NCBI GenBank assembly: GCA_026260175.1
Contig: JAKCWW010005281.1
Location: 1 to 37,224 of the forward strand
DNA: 37,224 bases
Source of the DNA: Reticulitermes lucifugus
Taxonomy: Eukaryota > Arthropoda > Insecta > Blattodea > Rhinotermitidae
Reading direction: 5' to 3'
The position numbers and the translations under genes were made by a program. The notes beneath the pieces are model-generated. The model had not been told where the DNA came from. It ran no database searches and saw only the letters and a program-made list of their open reading frames with translations. Below are positions 1 through 9,010 of the stretch, piece by piece. Position 1 is the first letter of the stretch, and each line of letters starts with the position of its first letter.

Positions 1-60
1 GAGACATAAATTGTTTATTCACTTTTGAAACCGCACCATTCTTTTGTGTATGCCCTGTAT
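1..60 (-). mobile_element. Tc1/mariner-type element end (truncated by window)
   Basis: The reverse complement of these 60 bases matches 37022-37081 at 56 of 60 positions. The outer tip (CAGGGCATACACAAAAG on the minus strand) faces into the window at about position 57 and is followed by TA, the usual Tc1/mariner target dinucleotide. The rest of the element lies to the left, outside the window. The family assignment rests on the right-hand copy, which carries a transposase helix-turn-helix fragment. Confidence 0.65.
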
Positions 61-762
61 TTAAAACACATAAAACAGGATTGCTCTTTAAAAATTTACT
101 ATGAAGTTTCTAAAATTCGCTTAATCATTACACTCTAACTTACTCTTAAATTACAGCAGAGCGCTCTTCCTTTAGGTTGAGTTTTTCCAGCGGTTAATTT
201 GGACTAATTTCTCTTTCCATATGAGTTACGTGTCACTCTCTTATTGCATCTCGCACTTACCTAATCACCTTAACTACATTACGTGAGAAGAAAGACAGCC
301 GGATTCCCGAATTACGTAATTTCTCTGATACTCCTCTTACTTCATTTGTGTGAGGTTCAAATATTTCATCCAATGATCTTTATTTTGAATTAATCTCAGG
401 GTCATGAAATAGGTAATTACGTAAATACTTAGCTTTATTTAGAGAAATGTTCTTGGAAATGTTAATCGATATGAGTTGTGCAATGATAACCGAGATGCTT
501 GGTTATAGGGTGGCCCAAACTCATTTTACTTACTGCTTAGTTACTTTCACCGGTAAAGCTTCTGATTTGCACCCGAGAGTTACTCGGTTCGTCTGTATGT
601 CCGACTGTCGTCTTCCCTTGCTAAGACGTATCGTGATTCTACTCAGTTCCTCAGATCAAATATAGAGATAACAGCTTAAAATATGTCACGATTTTCCTCT
701 TCCACATCCTTATATACTAAATATACATTTTATTCTATTTTTACCGTGCATTTTTCGAGTAT
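61..762. other. no recognised gene
   Basis: AT-rich sequence. The longest frame (447-665, plus, 72 codons) shows no domain, signal peptide or recognisable repeat, and its codon use looks random. Nothing else is supported. Confidence 0.6.
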
Positions 763-995
763 AGACAATGTTTTTCACCAACTAAATGCACTTATTTTCT
801 TATACAGATGTTTTAGCTCGGCATTTATCCTATATTTGATGGCTTCCTTCTTTGTGAGATGGCTTCTTATGTTGTTTCAATTGACCTTAATCTCGATGTA
901 TTTTGGTTCCAGTTGCTCGAATCTACATATCTTGTTGAACCATATGGCCGCGTTTGACCATTGCAAGTGCATTTAGTTGGTGAAAAACATTGTCT
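763..995. repeat. inverted repeat with perfect 31-bp arms (possible decayed fold-back element)
   Basis: Positions 763-793 and 965-995 are perfect reverse complements (31 of 31) separated by 171 bp. The arm motif (AAGTGCATT, GTTGGT, AAAAAC in that order) resembles the outer end of the fold-back element at 6706-7255. Inside the left arm, on the minus strand, a GAGCTAAAACATCTGTA stretch resembles the GACCGAAACATATGTA stretch of that element. This suggests an old relative whose ribozyme-like core has decayed. The kinship is an inference; the inverted repeat itself is plain. Confidence 0.6.
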
Positions 996-3894
996 GTAAA
1001 TATACATTATCGCATTCTCTCTTCATTCGCTGCTGCTTGCCTTATGTAGTTGAGTTAGCAAGAAACAACGGTATAGTGACCAGAATATGGGCTGGGCAGC
1101 ATATTGGTGTTATTACCGGTAAATGCAAGAGATATTTTATTATCCAATGCATCCGGACCGGTTCTAGGGTCCACGGAACTTCCAAAGTAGTGCATATCGG
1201 GGCATTTTTGGGGAGTAAGGTGATTGGGGGTTGAAGCTTACCACTCAAATCCAACTAGTTTCGAAATTAAGAATAGCTGGAACTATACACGACTGCAAGT
1301 GAACATATATATCTTGCACAAGGGAAATTTTACTTTTAGCTAAAAAAAAAAAATTATTAGAGAAGTTTACAATTACTATGTTGGCTATATTTTTATGCTG
1401 GCTCCATGTTATGTAGTCAGAAATTTACAAGGCTCTTTTATAAGGCTCAAAATAGTGAGCGTAGGATTCTGAAAGTTAATATGGACGTCAGGGATCCAAG
1501 GAATATAAGGACTGCAACTTTTTCTCTACTCGATCAGTAGTAGATTTAAATCTCCATAAAATAATAAAACTTGTGTACGTTTATAATCTCCATTTTCATG
1601 CCCATTGACATCACACGTTGAAGAAGATAATTGTACATTCTATGCAGTGATGCTAAAACATTCCCTGAGTGGTTCTTTAAATATTCATTCTTCCCCCCCC
1701 CCCCGCCCGGCTATTTCTCTAAGGTCGCAAAATGTAAATAATCCGCTACTTCATTTCTACAGTGCGATTATTTTACAGCTTCCTGCATATCGCTGAGCCT
1801 TGTGCTTTAGGCTCTTCCTCATCTTCGGTGAGATATTCCTGGAAAAAGCTCAGATTGTGGCGTTCTGCTTTCCTAAACAAACGTTTATGAAAACATTAGA
1901 GCTATCATTGTTTGCCATGTTGTTACATGAGTTACTGGGACACAGAGAGAAAAGAATATAACATATTATAAAAAGAATGTTTCAAGAGAGTCACGTTACA
2001 AAATAACCTTTGCGTACTAGCCTGTGCACTTTAATACGGTGTCAAGCTTAAAATTTACGACAATACAGAAAATTATAAGAAACGTAGGTCGATAATATAA
2101 GCAAGTACAGAGAGTAATACATACAGGAAGAGGCGATGAGACTAAGTACATGAAATTACTGAAGAAAATTAAAAGGAAATGGTAAGGAATTTTGAATCTT
2201 TACGGGAAAGGGGCAAGTTAAATACAAAGAGAAGGTAAAGGGGATTCGATGGCCGGTACAGGTACTAATAAAAGGTTATGTACATGAATATGAGGAGAGG
2301 AATGATTTCGTGTTGCAAACTGGAAAAATGGACAGCTGTTTCCTGATCAGTGTCTTGTGTTTCTGTAAGCTTGAAGAAATACTCTGTATGGCCGTTGGGT
2401 AAATGTACGTAAACTTTGGAATTTAAACTTAAAAAGAAGCCTAGGTGAGGAGGAAGTTTGTACCACTTAACGTTACGTCACTGGTAGAGAGTTTGTTAAA
2501 CTATGGGTTACTCTCACAAGAGAACGTATAGGAATTTTAGGCTTCGAGTACGTTGGACCAAAATCAGTCCTCTATATAAATTATGCCCCCCAATAAATTT
2601 GATAAATAAAATTTTACATTTCCAACAGAAATTTAAATGTGCAATTAGGATGTTTTCCGGCTTTAGTATGTGCTTCCTATTCCGAAATCTGTACATGTAT
2701 ATGTATATGTAACTGTATATGTATGTATATATATGTGTTTGCAAATTTCTTTTGGAATTCCTTTCCTTTGGTCGCTGTCAAAAGAAATGATTGCAACTTT
2801 ATGGAACTTGAAACACACATTAACATTTCTAAACGTCAATTTAAAGAGTTTTCGTCTCTATTATCATATTGGGAATTATATTTTATTGTTGTTTATATTA
2901 TTGGAACCAACTATTCCAATTTTTTATTTTTCTTCTTGTTATTGTTCGTATATATAGGCCGCCAGAATAACATAAAGTCCTGCATTGGTCTACTTTAGAT
3001 CAGTAAATTATAAATCGGTAACAACTTTTACATCCCTTAAAGCACAGCGAGAACGTTTTGTGGAGAATGAAGGGTGGTGGAATGTTTTAAGGTATCAGAA
3101 GAGGAGAGCGAGCAAAGAAAGGTTAAGAACCCACACCATAACGAAATGGGAAAACACATAAGAGAAATTTCATTATTTCAATTGAAATTTCAATTGCTTT
3201 CCTTCCTACGTGTCTTGAGTCGCATCTGTTCTTGCTGGAAGATTCACTGCATCATGTTGTAAACATGATACTGCAGACTAATGCACACGTGGTGGCTTGA
3301 ATTTATTTAGAAATCTATATAGCACGCTGCACGTCCTTACCAGCTGTTGCTTGCCCCATGTTTTGGACTCACGTTCCACTGCTAAATTTTCTATCCCTCC
3401 CTCTCCCTCAATTTATCTGTCCCTGCTATGGGTAGATAGGCCTAGAGGAATCGAAAAAGCTGCAACCCTCACAATCCAATACGAAAATGTAAGAAAGTGT
3501 ATGTTCTTGTAATACTCTTCATTGAAGCACAGGTATAGCTGTGCAGGTTGGAGTGCACCTTATGAAGAACATAGTAATCTTACTGGGAATTTTATCGTTA
3601 AAACAGTCATACATTCTTCTAATGCCTTTTATAAAGATTACATCTTTTGGTAAGTGCATCTAAACTCGACACTAAAAGCAAATGTATTAAGTAATGACGC
3701 TCTATATATATATATAGATATATTCAGTCTGTAGCAGTTGAAACCTCGAATCGGTATACCTGCCCTTTTGACCTAGATTTGTCATTTCTCAGTTGGTATA
3801 GTTAGAAGCCAGTATAGTAAATTGAAAGAGTACAATACCGCCCTATCTTATACTTTTCATGCTCAATATTCCTGATAATTATACACTTCCTTCT
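996..3894. other. no recognised gene; simple repeats
   Basis: Several frames of 60-119 codons occur here, but none has a recognisable domain and those at 2500-3000 run through low-complexity TATG-rich sequence. Simple repeats are an A run at 1342-1352, a 12-base C run at 1693-1704, a TATG-rich tract at about 2693-2737, and a (TA)n tract at 3703-3715. Confidence 0.6.
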
Positions 3895-3914
3895 CCGCTA
3901 CAAAACCTCTGCGG

Positions 3915-4500
3915 ATGAATCAGTACAGAGAGAGCGATGTACTGCTTTCTCTTTCGATTTCCAGTATTTTCTGTTTTCCATAAAGTCATTCAGTACCTTC
4001 TTACGTCTTCTTTCTCGTCTTTTCGTCACTTCTATCCCTCCATCTATATTTCCTTCAATAATGTGTTCTAGAAGGCATTTTCTAAGCCAAATACAGTTAA
4101 CCTTCCTTCCTATTATTGCTTTTAGGGTATTCCTCTCCTCCTTGGCTGTTTGTTATACTTCTAAGTTTCTCACACAATCGGTCCAAACGATCTTCTCCAT
4201 CTTTCTCCAGCACCACATTTCAAACCTTTTCATGTATTTCTGATCTACTTTCCGAAGTGTCCAAGTTTCGGCACCATACAAAGCTGTGCTCCAAATGTAG
4301 CACTTTACTCGTTTCTTCCTTAAATTTAAGTCCAATTTGCTGGCGAAAAGATCCTTCTACTTGTTGAATGCTACATTTTCCATGACAATTCTGGATATAA
4401 TTTCACGTTTTCGTCTTATATCATGTGTTATCATGCTACCAAAATATTTGAAACATTCCACATTCTCCGGCTGATTTTGATCTGTCATAATATGTATTGT
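3915..4500 (-). pseudogene. C-terminal fragment of the same LINE polyprotein
   Basis: Downstream of the RT core the minus strand reads in pieces: a stretch containing ENVECFKYFGSMITHD (about 4480-4400), then a 60-codon open piece (4335-4153) with LRKKRVKCYIWSTALYGAETW, and then a charged tail (about 4150-3915). The frame changes between pieces show insertions or deletions. The YIW-ALYGAETW pattern is characteristic of the region after the RT domain in many arthropod LINEs. It belongs to the same insertion as the RT fragment. Confidence 0.8.
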
Positions 4501-4699
4501 GGATGGTTGTGTTGCGAATCTTATCACCTTACATTTTCCTCATTCAATTCCATTTCATAGCATCTTCCAATTTCAAATAGTCTATCAATCGTGCCCTGTA
4601 ACACTGTTCCTTCCTTAGCCAGTAGCACAAAGTCATTGCACATTTCACAGTGCGAATTACGTGTCCTATTGTGAAATATCCAAACTCTTCAAGAGCTTC

Positions 4700-5283
4700 C
4701 TAGATAAGGCATTCGCTGTATAATTTGAATATAAATGGCGACAAACAGCATCCTTGTCTAACTCCTCCTCCAATCTTCACACTTCTTGTCTCCCCGTAGT
4801 CCAGTTTTACATGTAGTTTAACACTCCGATGGATGTACAATTTGCTGATCAATCTTCTTTCGTAACAGTCGGTACCAGTTCCCTTTAGGATCTGCATTAA
4901 TTTTGTCCGGTTATCACGGTCAAATGCCTTCTGCCAGTCTATGAAACAAGAACACATTTCCTCATCTATGTCCAAAGTTCGTGCTGATGTTATTCTCAGC
5001 ATTTCAATTGCATTCCTAGTTCCTTTTCCTCTTCTAAATCGAAACTGATTTTCTCCTAGTATATACTCAATTTTCCTTTCAATCCTTCTTCTATGCATAC
5101 TCGCTATTATTTTTGCTGTATGTGCGATGGTCCTTGCATTTTGTAGCTTTTGCTTTCTGCTTTAATGCAATATTTGTAGCTTTAATGAAATCCTTGGGCC
5201 ACTCTTCAGTTTCATATATGTTGTTAATCAGTTTTTTTATTACTCTGAGACCATCTTCTTCCAATATTTTGACTACATCCCCA
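4700..5283 (-). pseudogene. reverse transcriptase fingers/palm fragment of LINE
   Basis: The segment 5098-4700 is open for 132 codons. It contains the RT motif around FIDWQKAFDR (motif A region, with the Asp in FID and the AFD triplet) and RQGCCLSP (motif B region, RQGxxLSP). Upstream, 5283-5100 reads as a degenerate continuation (EDGLRVIKKLINNIYE, then EEWPKDF) typical of the region before the RT domain, but it carries a frame break near 5100. A stop follows YSECLI at 4700. Further on, the expected catalytic YADD box is disrupted by a small deletion near 4640 (it reads C-A and then shifts frame). LINE reverse transcriptases copy the element RNA at a nicked target; this copy cannot do so. Confidence 0.85.
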
Positions 5284-5284
5284 C

Positions 5285-5315
<31 letters not shown>
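5284..5315. repeat. (AAT)n microsatellite
   Basis: About ten perfect AAT units directly abut the truncated 5' end of the LINE remnant. Confidence 0.95.
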
Positions 5316-5319
<4 letters not shown>

Positions 5320-5479
5320 ATAATTCTTTGAAGTATGAAAAATGTATACTGCAGGAATTAAGGCTTCGTGAATTAGGCTTGGATTTAGTCCATTCCTTTA
5401 ATTTTTTAATTTCCAATTGAAGTGCGTTTTCCTAAGTATATGTATCAAATCAGTCACACACAACACCAGTTTTTGTCAT

Positions 5480-5537
5480 TTTATTCACGGCTACATGTTT
5501 CGGCTCTAATTGCGAGCAGTTATCAGGGTTTTATAAA
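5480..5537 (-). ncRNA. degenerate hammerhead-ribozyme-like motif (element A, left arm)
   Basis: On the minus strand: CTGATAA (canonical CTGATGA with G8 changed to A), a poorly paired helix II region, GAAA, then ACATGT-A, which can form a short or palindromic helix III ending in U-A. Flanking TTTAT and ATAAA can pair as a distal helix I across an internal loop. The G8 change should abolish self-cleavage. The call rests on similarity to the right arm and to element B. Confidence 0.4.
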
Positions 5538-5690
5538 TGTTGATATAGAAAAACTTTATACTGCATTAAGATGGAGATCGCCCCTTTGACATTAAAAATA
5601 TATTATAAAAGTAACATGTTTATAATGTATTTTTAATGTGAAACGGGAGATCTCTATCTTAACACAGTATATATTTTCCTGTAGCAGGGT

Positions 5691-5726
5691 TTATAAAAGG
5701 CCTGAAATGGGTCAGGCCTTTTATAA
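5691..5726. repeat. perfect hairpin at the unit junction of element A
   Basis: Positions 5691-5705 and 5712-5726 are perfect reverse complements (15 bp) with a 6-base loop. They contain AGGCCTGA and TCAGGCCT. The hairpin lies exactly between the two direct internal units and may mark their junction. A transcription terminator role is possible but unsupported, since no T run follows. Confidence 0.85.
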
Positions 5727-5799
5727 ATTGTAATGTATTTTTAATGAGAAAGGGCAGAACTCCATCTTAATGCAGTATATAATTTTTCCTGTATCAATG

Positions 5800-5857
5800 T
5801 TTATAAATTCCTGATGATGGCTGGAAATTAGAGCCGAAACATTTAGCCTCGGATAAA
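5800..5857 (+). ncRNA. hammerhead-ribozyme-like motif (element A, right arm)
   Basis: CTGATGA at 5811-5817, helix II GGCT (5819-5822) with AGCC (5832-5835) around a 9-base loop, and GAAA at 5836-5839. Helix III (from A5839) is damaged: the sequence ACATTTA leaves only the A-U pair next to the cleavage position. Helix I has one closing pair (C5810-G5846), an internal loop, then TTTAT (5800-5804) with ATAAA (5853-5857). Core boxes are intact, but one unpaired U separates CTGATGA from helix II, as in element B. Activity is doubtful. Confidence 0.45.
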
Positions 5858-5902
5858 TTCATAAAAAATGGTGGTGTGTATGACTGTTTGATACATATAC
5901 TT

Positions 5903-6705
5903 GTATTTTGTTAACGCCTGTGGCAATGTCTCATTTTAAAATTGTGGTTTCTCTCATCTGGCAGGTATAAATCCCACTTATAGACCAGTAATTAGAAAGC
6001 TAACATGCTGCTCAATTATGAGTTATTTTTATCTTCTTTCTGCTGATATTAGCCACTACAAAATTTGCACAGTAAAAGTTTAAGAACTTAAAAAATTTAT
6101 ATTTTATGTCCTGCATTATTACCTGTAAAATTAGCCGTTTTCTATTACTTACCTCCTTACTTAATTTACTCAACCTAACCTTTACTTCGTCTTGCTGTGG
6201 TCCAAATATCATTCTTAGGAATTAATTAGAAATCTGTTAACCTCTTTCATTACAAGTGTGGCTCCTTTTTTAACCATTGTGAAGTGGAGAATGAACTAAG
6301 AATTTTGTGTAGTTTAAACTCTAATTTTCTAATAATGTTTTGAAAAATTATAGTTTATGAAACGATAAATAAAGAGGTTATCCCAAATTTAATCTACCGT
6401 TAATTTTCTCATACATTTTTCTGGCAGCATTTGGATCTATCTGTAGCTCATTTTATATTATTGTTACTACATTTACGTTACACGAGCAGTTGTATTTACT
6501 TAAGAATAACCATCTCATTGGGGGTTAAATTCCATTCTGCGTAATAATTGGCAGTTTTTATAATTTGACTCCCTTTTTTAGTTACATGAATTCAATTGCA
6601 TTGTTGTACTTTGTGTCTTGTTCCTTTGTTTATTGTGACATTCACGTATTTACTCATTTATTTTTGAATTAATTTCACGCTGTGTTCACCGCGCATCTTG
6701 ACATT
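5903..6705. other. no recognised gene
   Basis: AT-rich spacer between two fold-back elements. A 66-codon minus frame (6012-6212) has no recognisable domain. Nothing else is supported. Confidence 0.6.
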
Positions 6706-6755
6706 AATTTTCAGTTTTTAAACCAACGAATGCACTTTTCATTTTCGTATTTTGT

Positions 6756-6812
6756 TCAATTAACCCTACATATGTTTCGGTCGTGACTCGGCCATCATCA
6801 GGGGTACACTGA
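6756..6812 (-). ncRNA. hammerhead-ribozyme-like motif (element B, left arm)
   Basis: On the minus strand: CTGATGA (complement of 6795-6801), a short helix II (GG with CC, third pair broken), GAAA (complement of 6775-6778), the palindrome ACATATGT as helix III, then A as H17. The predicted cleavage position lies between 6767 and 6766. Helix I pairs the complement of 6802-6812 with that of 6756-6766 at 9 of 11 positions, one as G-U. Compared with the right arm, helix II is weaker and helix I has one more mismatch. Confidence 0.5.
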
Positions 6813-7148
6813 TAAGTTCACTTCACTTAGTCACAACCATGCAACAGGACAATTACAACAGCACCATATGGACGTCAATATCTATACAAAACCAACTGCC
6901 AGCAATTTTAACAATTTTTAATGATATAATTTTAATAATTTTTACGACATAGTGCTGTATATTTACAATTTGTAGTGCTATATTTTATACTTCAAACGCA
7001 AGATAAATACTATATACACCAAGATATTTCAAGAAACAACTTGAAGAAACTTTTTATACTGGTGATTTTCAATGTAAAATATAGCCTCAAACAGTGTAAC
7101 GATTCTGTGATAATACCAAATGGACCAGCGAACAGTGAAGTGAACTTA

Positions 7149-7205
7149 TCAATGTACCCCTGATGATGGCCGAATCACAGCCGAAACATATGTAGGGTGA
7201 ATTGA
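7149..7205 (+). ncRNA. hammerhead-ribozyme-like motif (element B, right arm; best copy)
   Basis: In order: helix I 5' strand (7149-7159), CTGATGA (7160-7166), an extra U, helix II GGC/GCC (7168-7170 with 7180-7182) around a 9-base loop, GAAA (7183-7186), helix III ACAT/ATGT (7186-7189 with 7190-7193), H17 = A7194, and helix I 3' strand (7195-7205). Helix I pairs at 10 of 11 positions: GGGT with ACCC, one G-U, one G-A mismatch, then five more pairs. Helix III has no loop, so cleavage in trans or as a dimer is more plausible than as a monomer; palindromic or very short helix III is known for retroelement hammerheads. The extra U before helix II departs from the classical consensus. Activity is inferred, not shown. 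Confidence 0.6.
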
Positions 7206-7255
7206 ACAAAATACAAAAATAAAAAGTGCATTCGTTGGTTTAAAAACTGAAAATT

Positions 7256-8947
7256 ATTTTTGTATGTTTTAAGCATACATGTATTTATATATGTATGTGT
7301 TTATGTTTGTTAACTTTGTGTAGTAGTTGCGGTTTCCTAACTGGCCATAATTCGTTTGAAAGAGCATGTAAATAAACAAAATTGACTTGAGTTATTATAA
7401 ATAGAAGTAAAACATATTATTATTATCATTATTAGTATTATTACGCACGCAAGATTTATTGAAAATACAGTATTTCGGTGCTAAAATAAAAGTAACTGTT
7501 ACACTAAAGCAAATAGCATGGAATAAAACGTTCTACAACATATAAGTGTAACTGGTGCCTCACAAATTACAAATATTTTAGATCACAATTATTCTGCTAT
7601 TCAGAACTTATTACCTCGCTCTATTATATAAGTATCACGAAAAAGTAAAGTCTGTTGTGAAAGTTCACAAAGTATTTCATTCCAAATGGCACGATGTTCG
7701 TCTGACTTCACTTGTACGAAGTTATTCTTATTCTTACTGTACTGAAATGATCTCAACAGAAAGTGGCTGAAGAAAAATGAATATGGCCTAGTTGTATTCC
7801 GCTTTTTTCCGATGTTTACTAAATACTACAATATTTCACATATCTGTGTTTACTTTGCTTTTGAAAATATGTTTTCAGTGTGATCATATATACTTGGTCA
7901 GTTAGGAGGCCATAAATAGCAAGGCCTCAGCGGAGTAAGGAAGAAAAATATTTGTCTTTTCCAGGACAGAATCGACAAAGGTTAAACGTTTGCGATTAAT
8001 CAACTTTGAGACACACTTTTTTGTAGACGTCTTTCACACCATATAAGAGTTATTTCTACAATAAATTGTTTATAATCAGCAGCCGAGAAGGCCATTGCTT
8101 ATAAGTTAAAACTACAGTAGAATAGGCCAAATTCTCCTTCACCGAACCTGATTCAGTATTTTGTGGTTATTTTAATAGTTGAAGTGTAAAAATGTGCTGG
8201 AATGTTTCGCTTATACACTTGCTTCCTCTCTTTCCAATTACTGATAGCTTACACAGTGCACAATGCAGGTGCGTTAGATTATTTGGGGGTAACTCTTAAA
8301 TAAATCTATACTCAACCTGATCATTCTGTTCGCCTACATTGTCGAAGGATAATAAGGCATGTTTATTTCATATATTATAACCGTTTCAAATTTCTGACAA
8401 AGTAACGTGCTAGTACAGTAATAATGAAATCTCGTGACATTAAATTAATACGTTGTACATAATGGGAATATGGCTAAATTCATCAAGAATTATCACGGAA
8501 TTTGACTGAGGTAGTCACTGTAATTGTACCTGAAGCTCTGTTCTTTTATTCGTCATATACGCTGTTAAAAGTTTGACTACTTTGACACTGAATATTGTAT
8601 GAGGATTTCCGTTGGTTTTATGAGACCCTCCTGACGAATTCCGAGGTTATTCCTTGAAAAAGTCACCATTCTCTCTTTCAAAATTTGTCTTCTTTATCTT
8701 GTCTCCTGTTCCGGCAGTAGGCCTATATACGATTACACAGTTTGAAATAACATCGTTAACTCATCCTAATATTCAATCAGGAAATTTTAAATGTCTCTTT
8801 CTAGGAGGTAAGCCTTAAGCAGTTTAAATGTAGCTTACATTAAAAACGTCTTTGCTTTTCATATGGCCATATTTGTAATTCAGTAGCTCTGCTTCGTAAG
8901 CATTAGATTAAAAATTTGTCTTCTATTTGCAACATTTCCCTGACTAG
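7256..8947. other. no recognised gene
   Basis: After a TATG-rich tract (about 7262-7310) the sequence is AT-rich and unstructured. No frame over 60 codons and no repeat is evident. If the exon candidate at 8948 is real, this would be upstream intron. Confidence 0.55.
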
Positions 8948-9010
8948 TTTCAAGAGTTCGTGAGCCAACTGCAAAACGTGGATGACCTGGAGGCCTCGAG
9001 CACTGTACAG
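8948..9010 (+). CDS. candidate internal coding exon (63 nt, phase 0-0)
   Basis: The block is bounded by an acceptor-like site (pyrimidine-rich stretch, then CTAG ending at 8947) and by CAG|GCAAGT at 9011, the strong consensus of GC-AG introns. Its length is exactly 21 codons and one frame is fully open, beginning FQEFVSQLQN and ending DDLEASSTVQ. Codons are strongly coding-like (GTG, AGC, CTG, AAC, GAC, GAG, GCC), and GC content is clearly higher than in the AT-rich flanks. The peptide is hydrophilic and could be helical. I do not recognise the protein. A 63-nt in-phase exon could be skipped without changing the frame, so alternative splicing is possible. Chance occurrence cannot be excluded from one exon. 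Confidence 0.5.

Larger units (their letters stand above)
3895..5283 (-). mobile_element. 5'-truncated, degenerate non-LTR retrotransposon (LINE)
   Basis: Minus-strand sequence that reads, in broken frames, as the C-terminal half of an insect LINE polyprotein. It runs from just before the reverse transcriptase fingers (about 5283) through the palm to the C-terminal region (about 3895). The endonuclease and 5' part are missing, as is usual for 5'-truncated LINE insertions. The reading frame is lost by a stop after 4700 and by frameshifts, so the copy is dead. The 5' break abuts an (AAT)n microsatellite. The 3' boundary is approximate because no clear tail or target duplication is visible. I do not assign a clade. 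Confidence 0.85.
5434..5902. mobile_element. fold-back element A with hammerhead-like cores in both arms
   Basis: The outer arms (about 5434-5530 and 5806-5902) are imperfect reverse complements sharing AAGTATATGTATCAAA at the tips and GCCGAAACAT inside. The interior holds three related ~75-bp units: 5532-5605 in inverted orientation, then 5610-5690 and 5727-5806 as direct copies. The centre is thus asymmetric (one unit on the left, two on the right). There is no open frame. Penelope-like elements and retrozymes are known to carry hammerhead motifs and to occur as tandem or inverted partial copies; this element fits that pattern but lacks coding sequence. No convincing target-site duplication is visible. 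Confidence 0.7.
6706..7255. mobile_element. fold-back element B with hammerhead-like ribozymes in both arms
   Basis: The two arms, about 6706-6825 and 7137-7255, are reverse complements of roughly 120 bp with about 90 percent identity. The outermost 25 bases (AATTTTCAG to CCAACGAA on the left) match perfectly. Each arm carries a hammerhead-like motif on the outward-reading strand. The ~310-bp interior has no recognisable coding sequence. The likely interpretation is a short non-autonomous retroelement of the hammerhead-bearing kind (Penelope-like or retrozyme-like) in inverted arrangement. A conventional TIR DNA transposon (MITE) is the alternative, but no clear target duplication or known TIR signature is seen. 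Confidence 0.75.

Noticed and set aside
5284..5315. (AAT)n considered as the LINE 3' tail
   Set aside because: It lies at the truncated 5' end of the minus-strand LINE, not at its 3' end.
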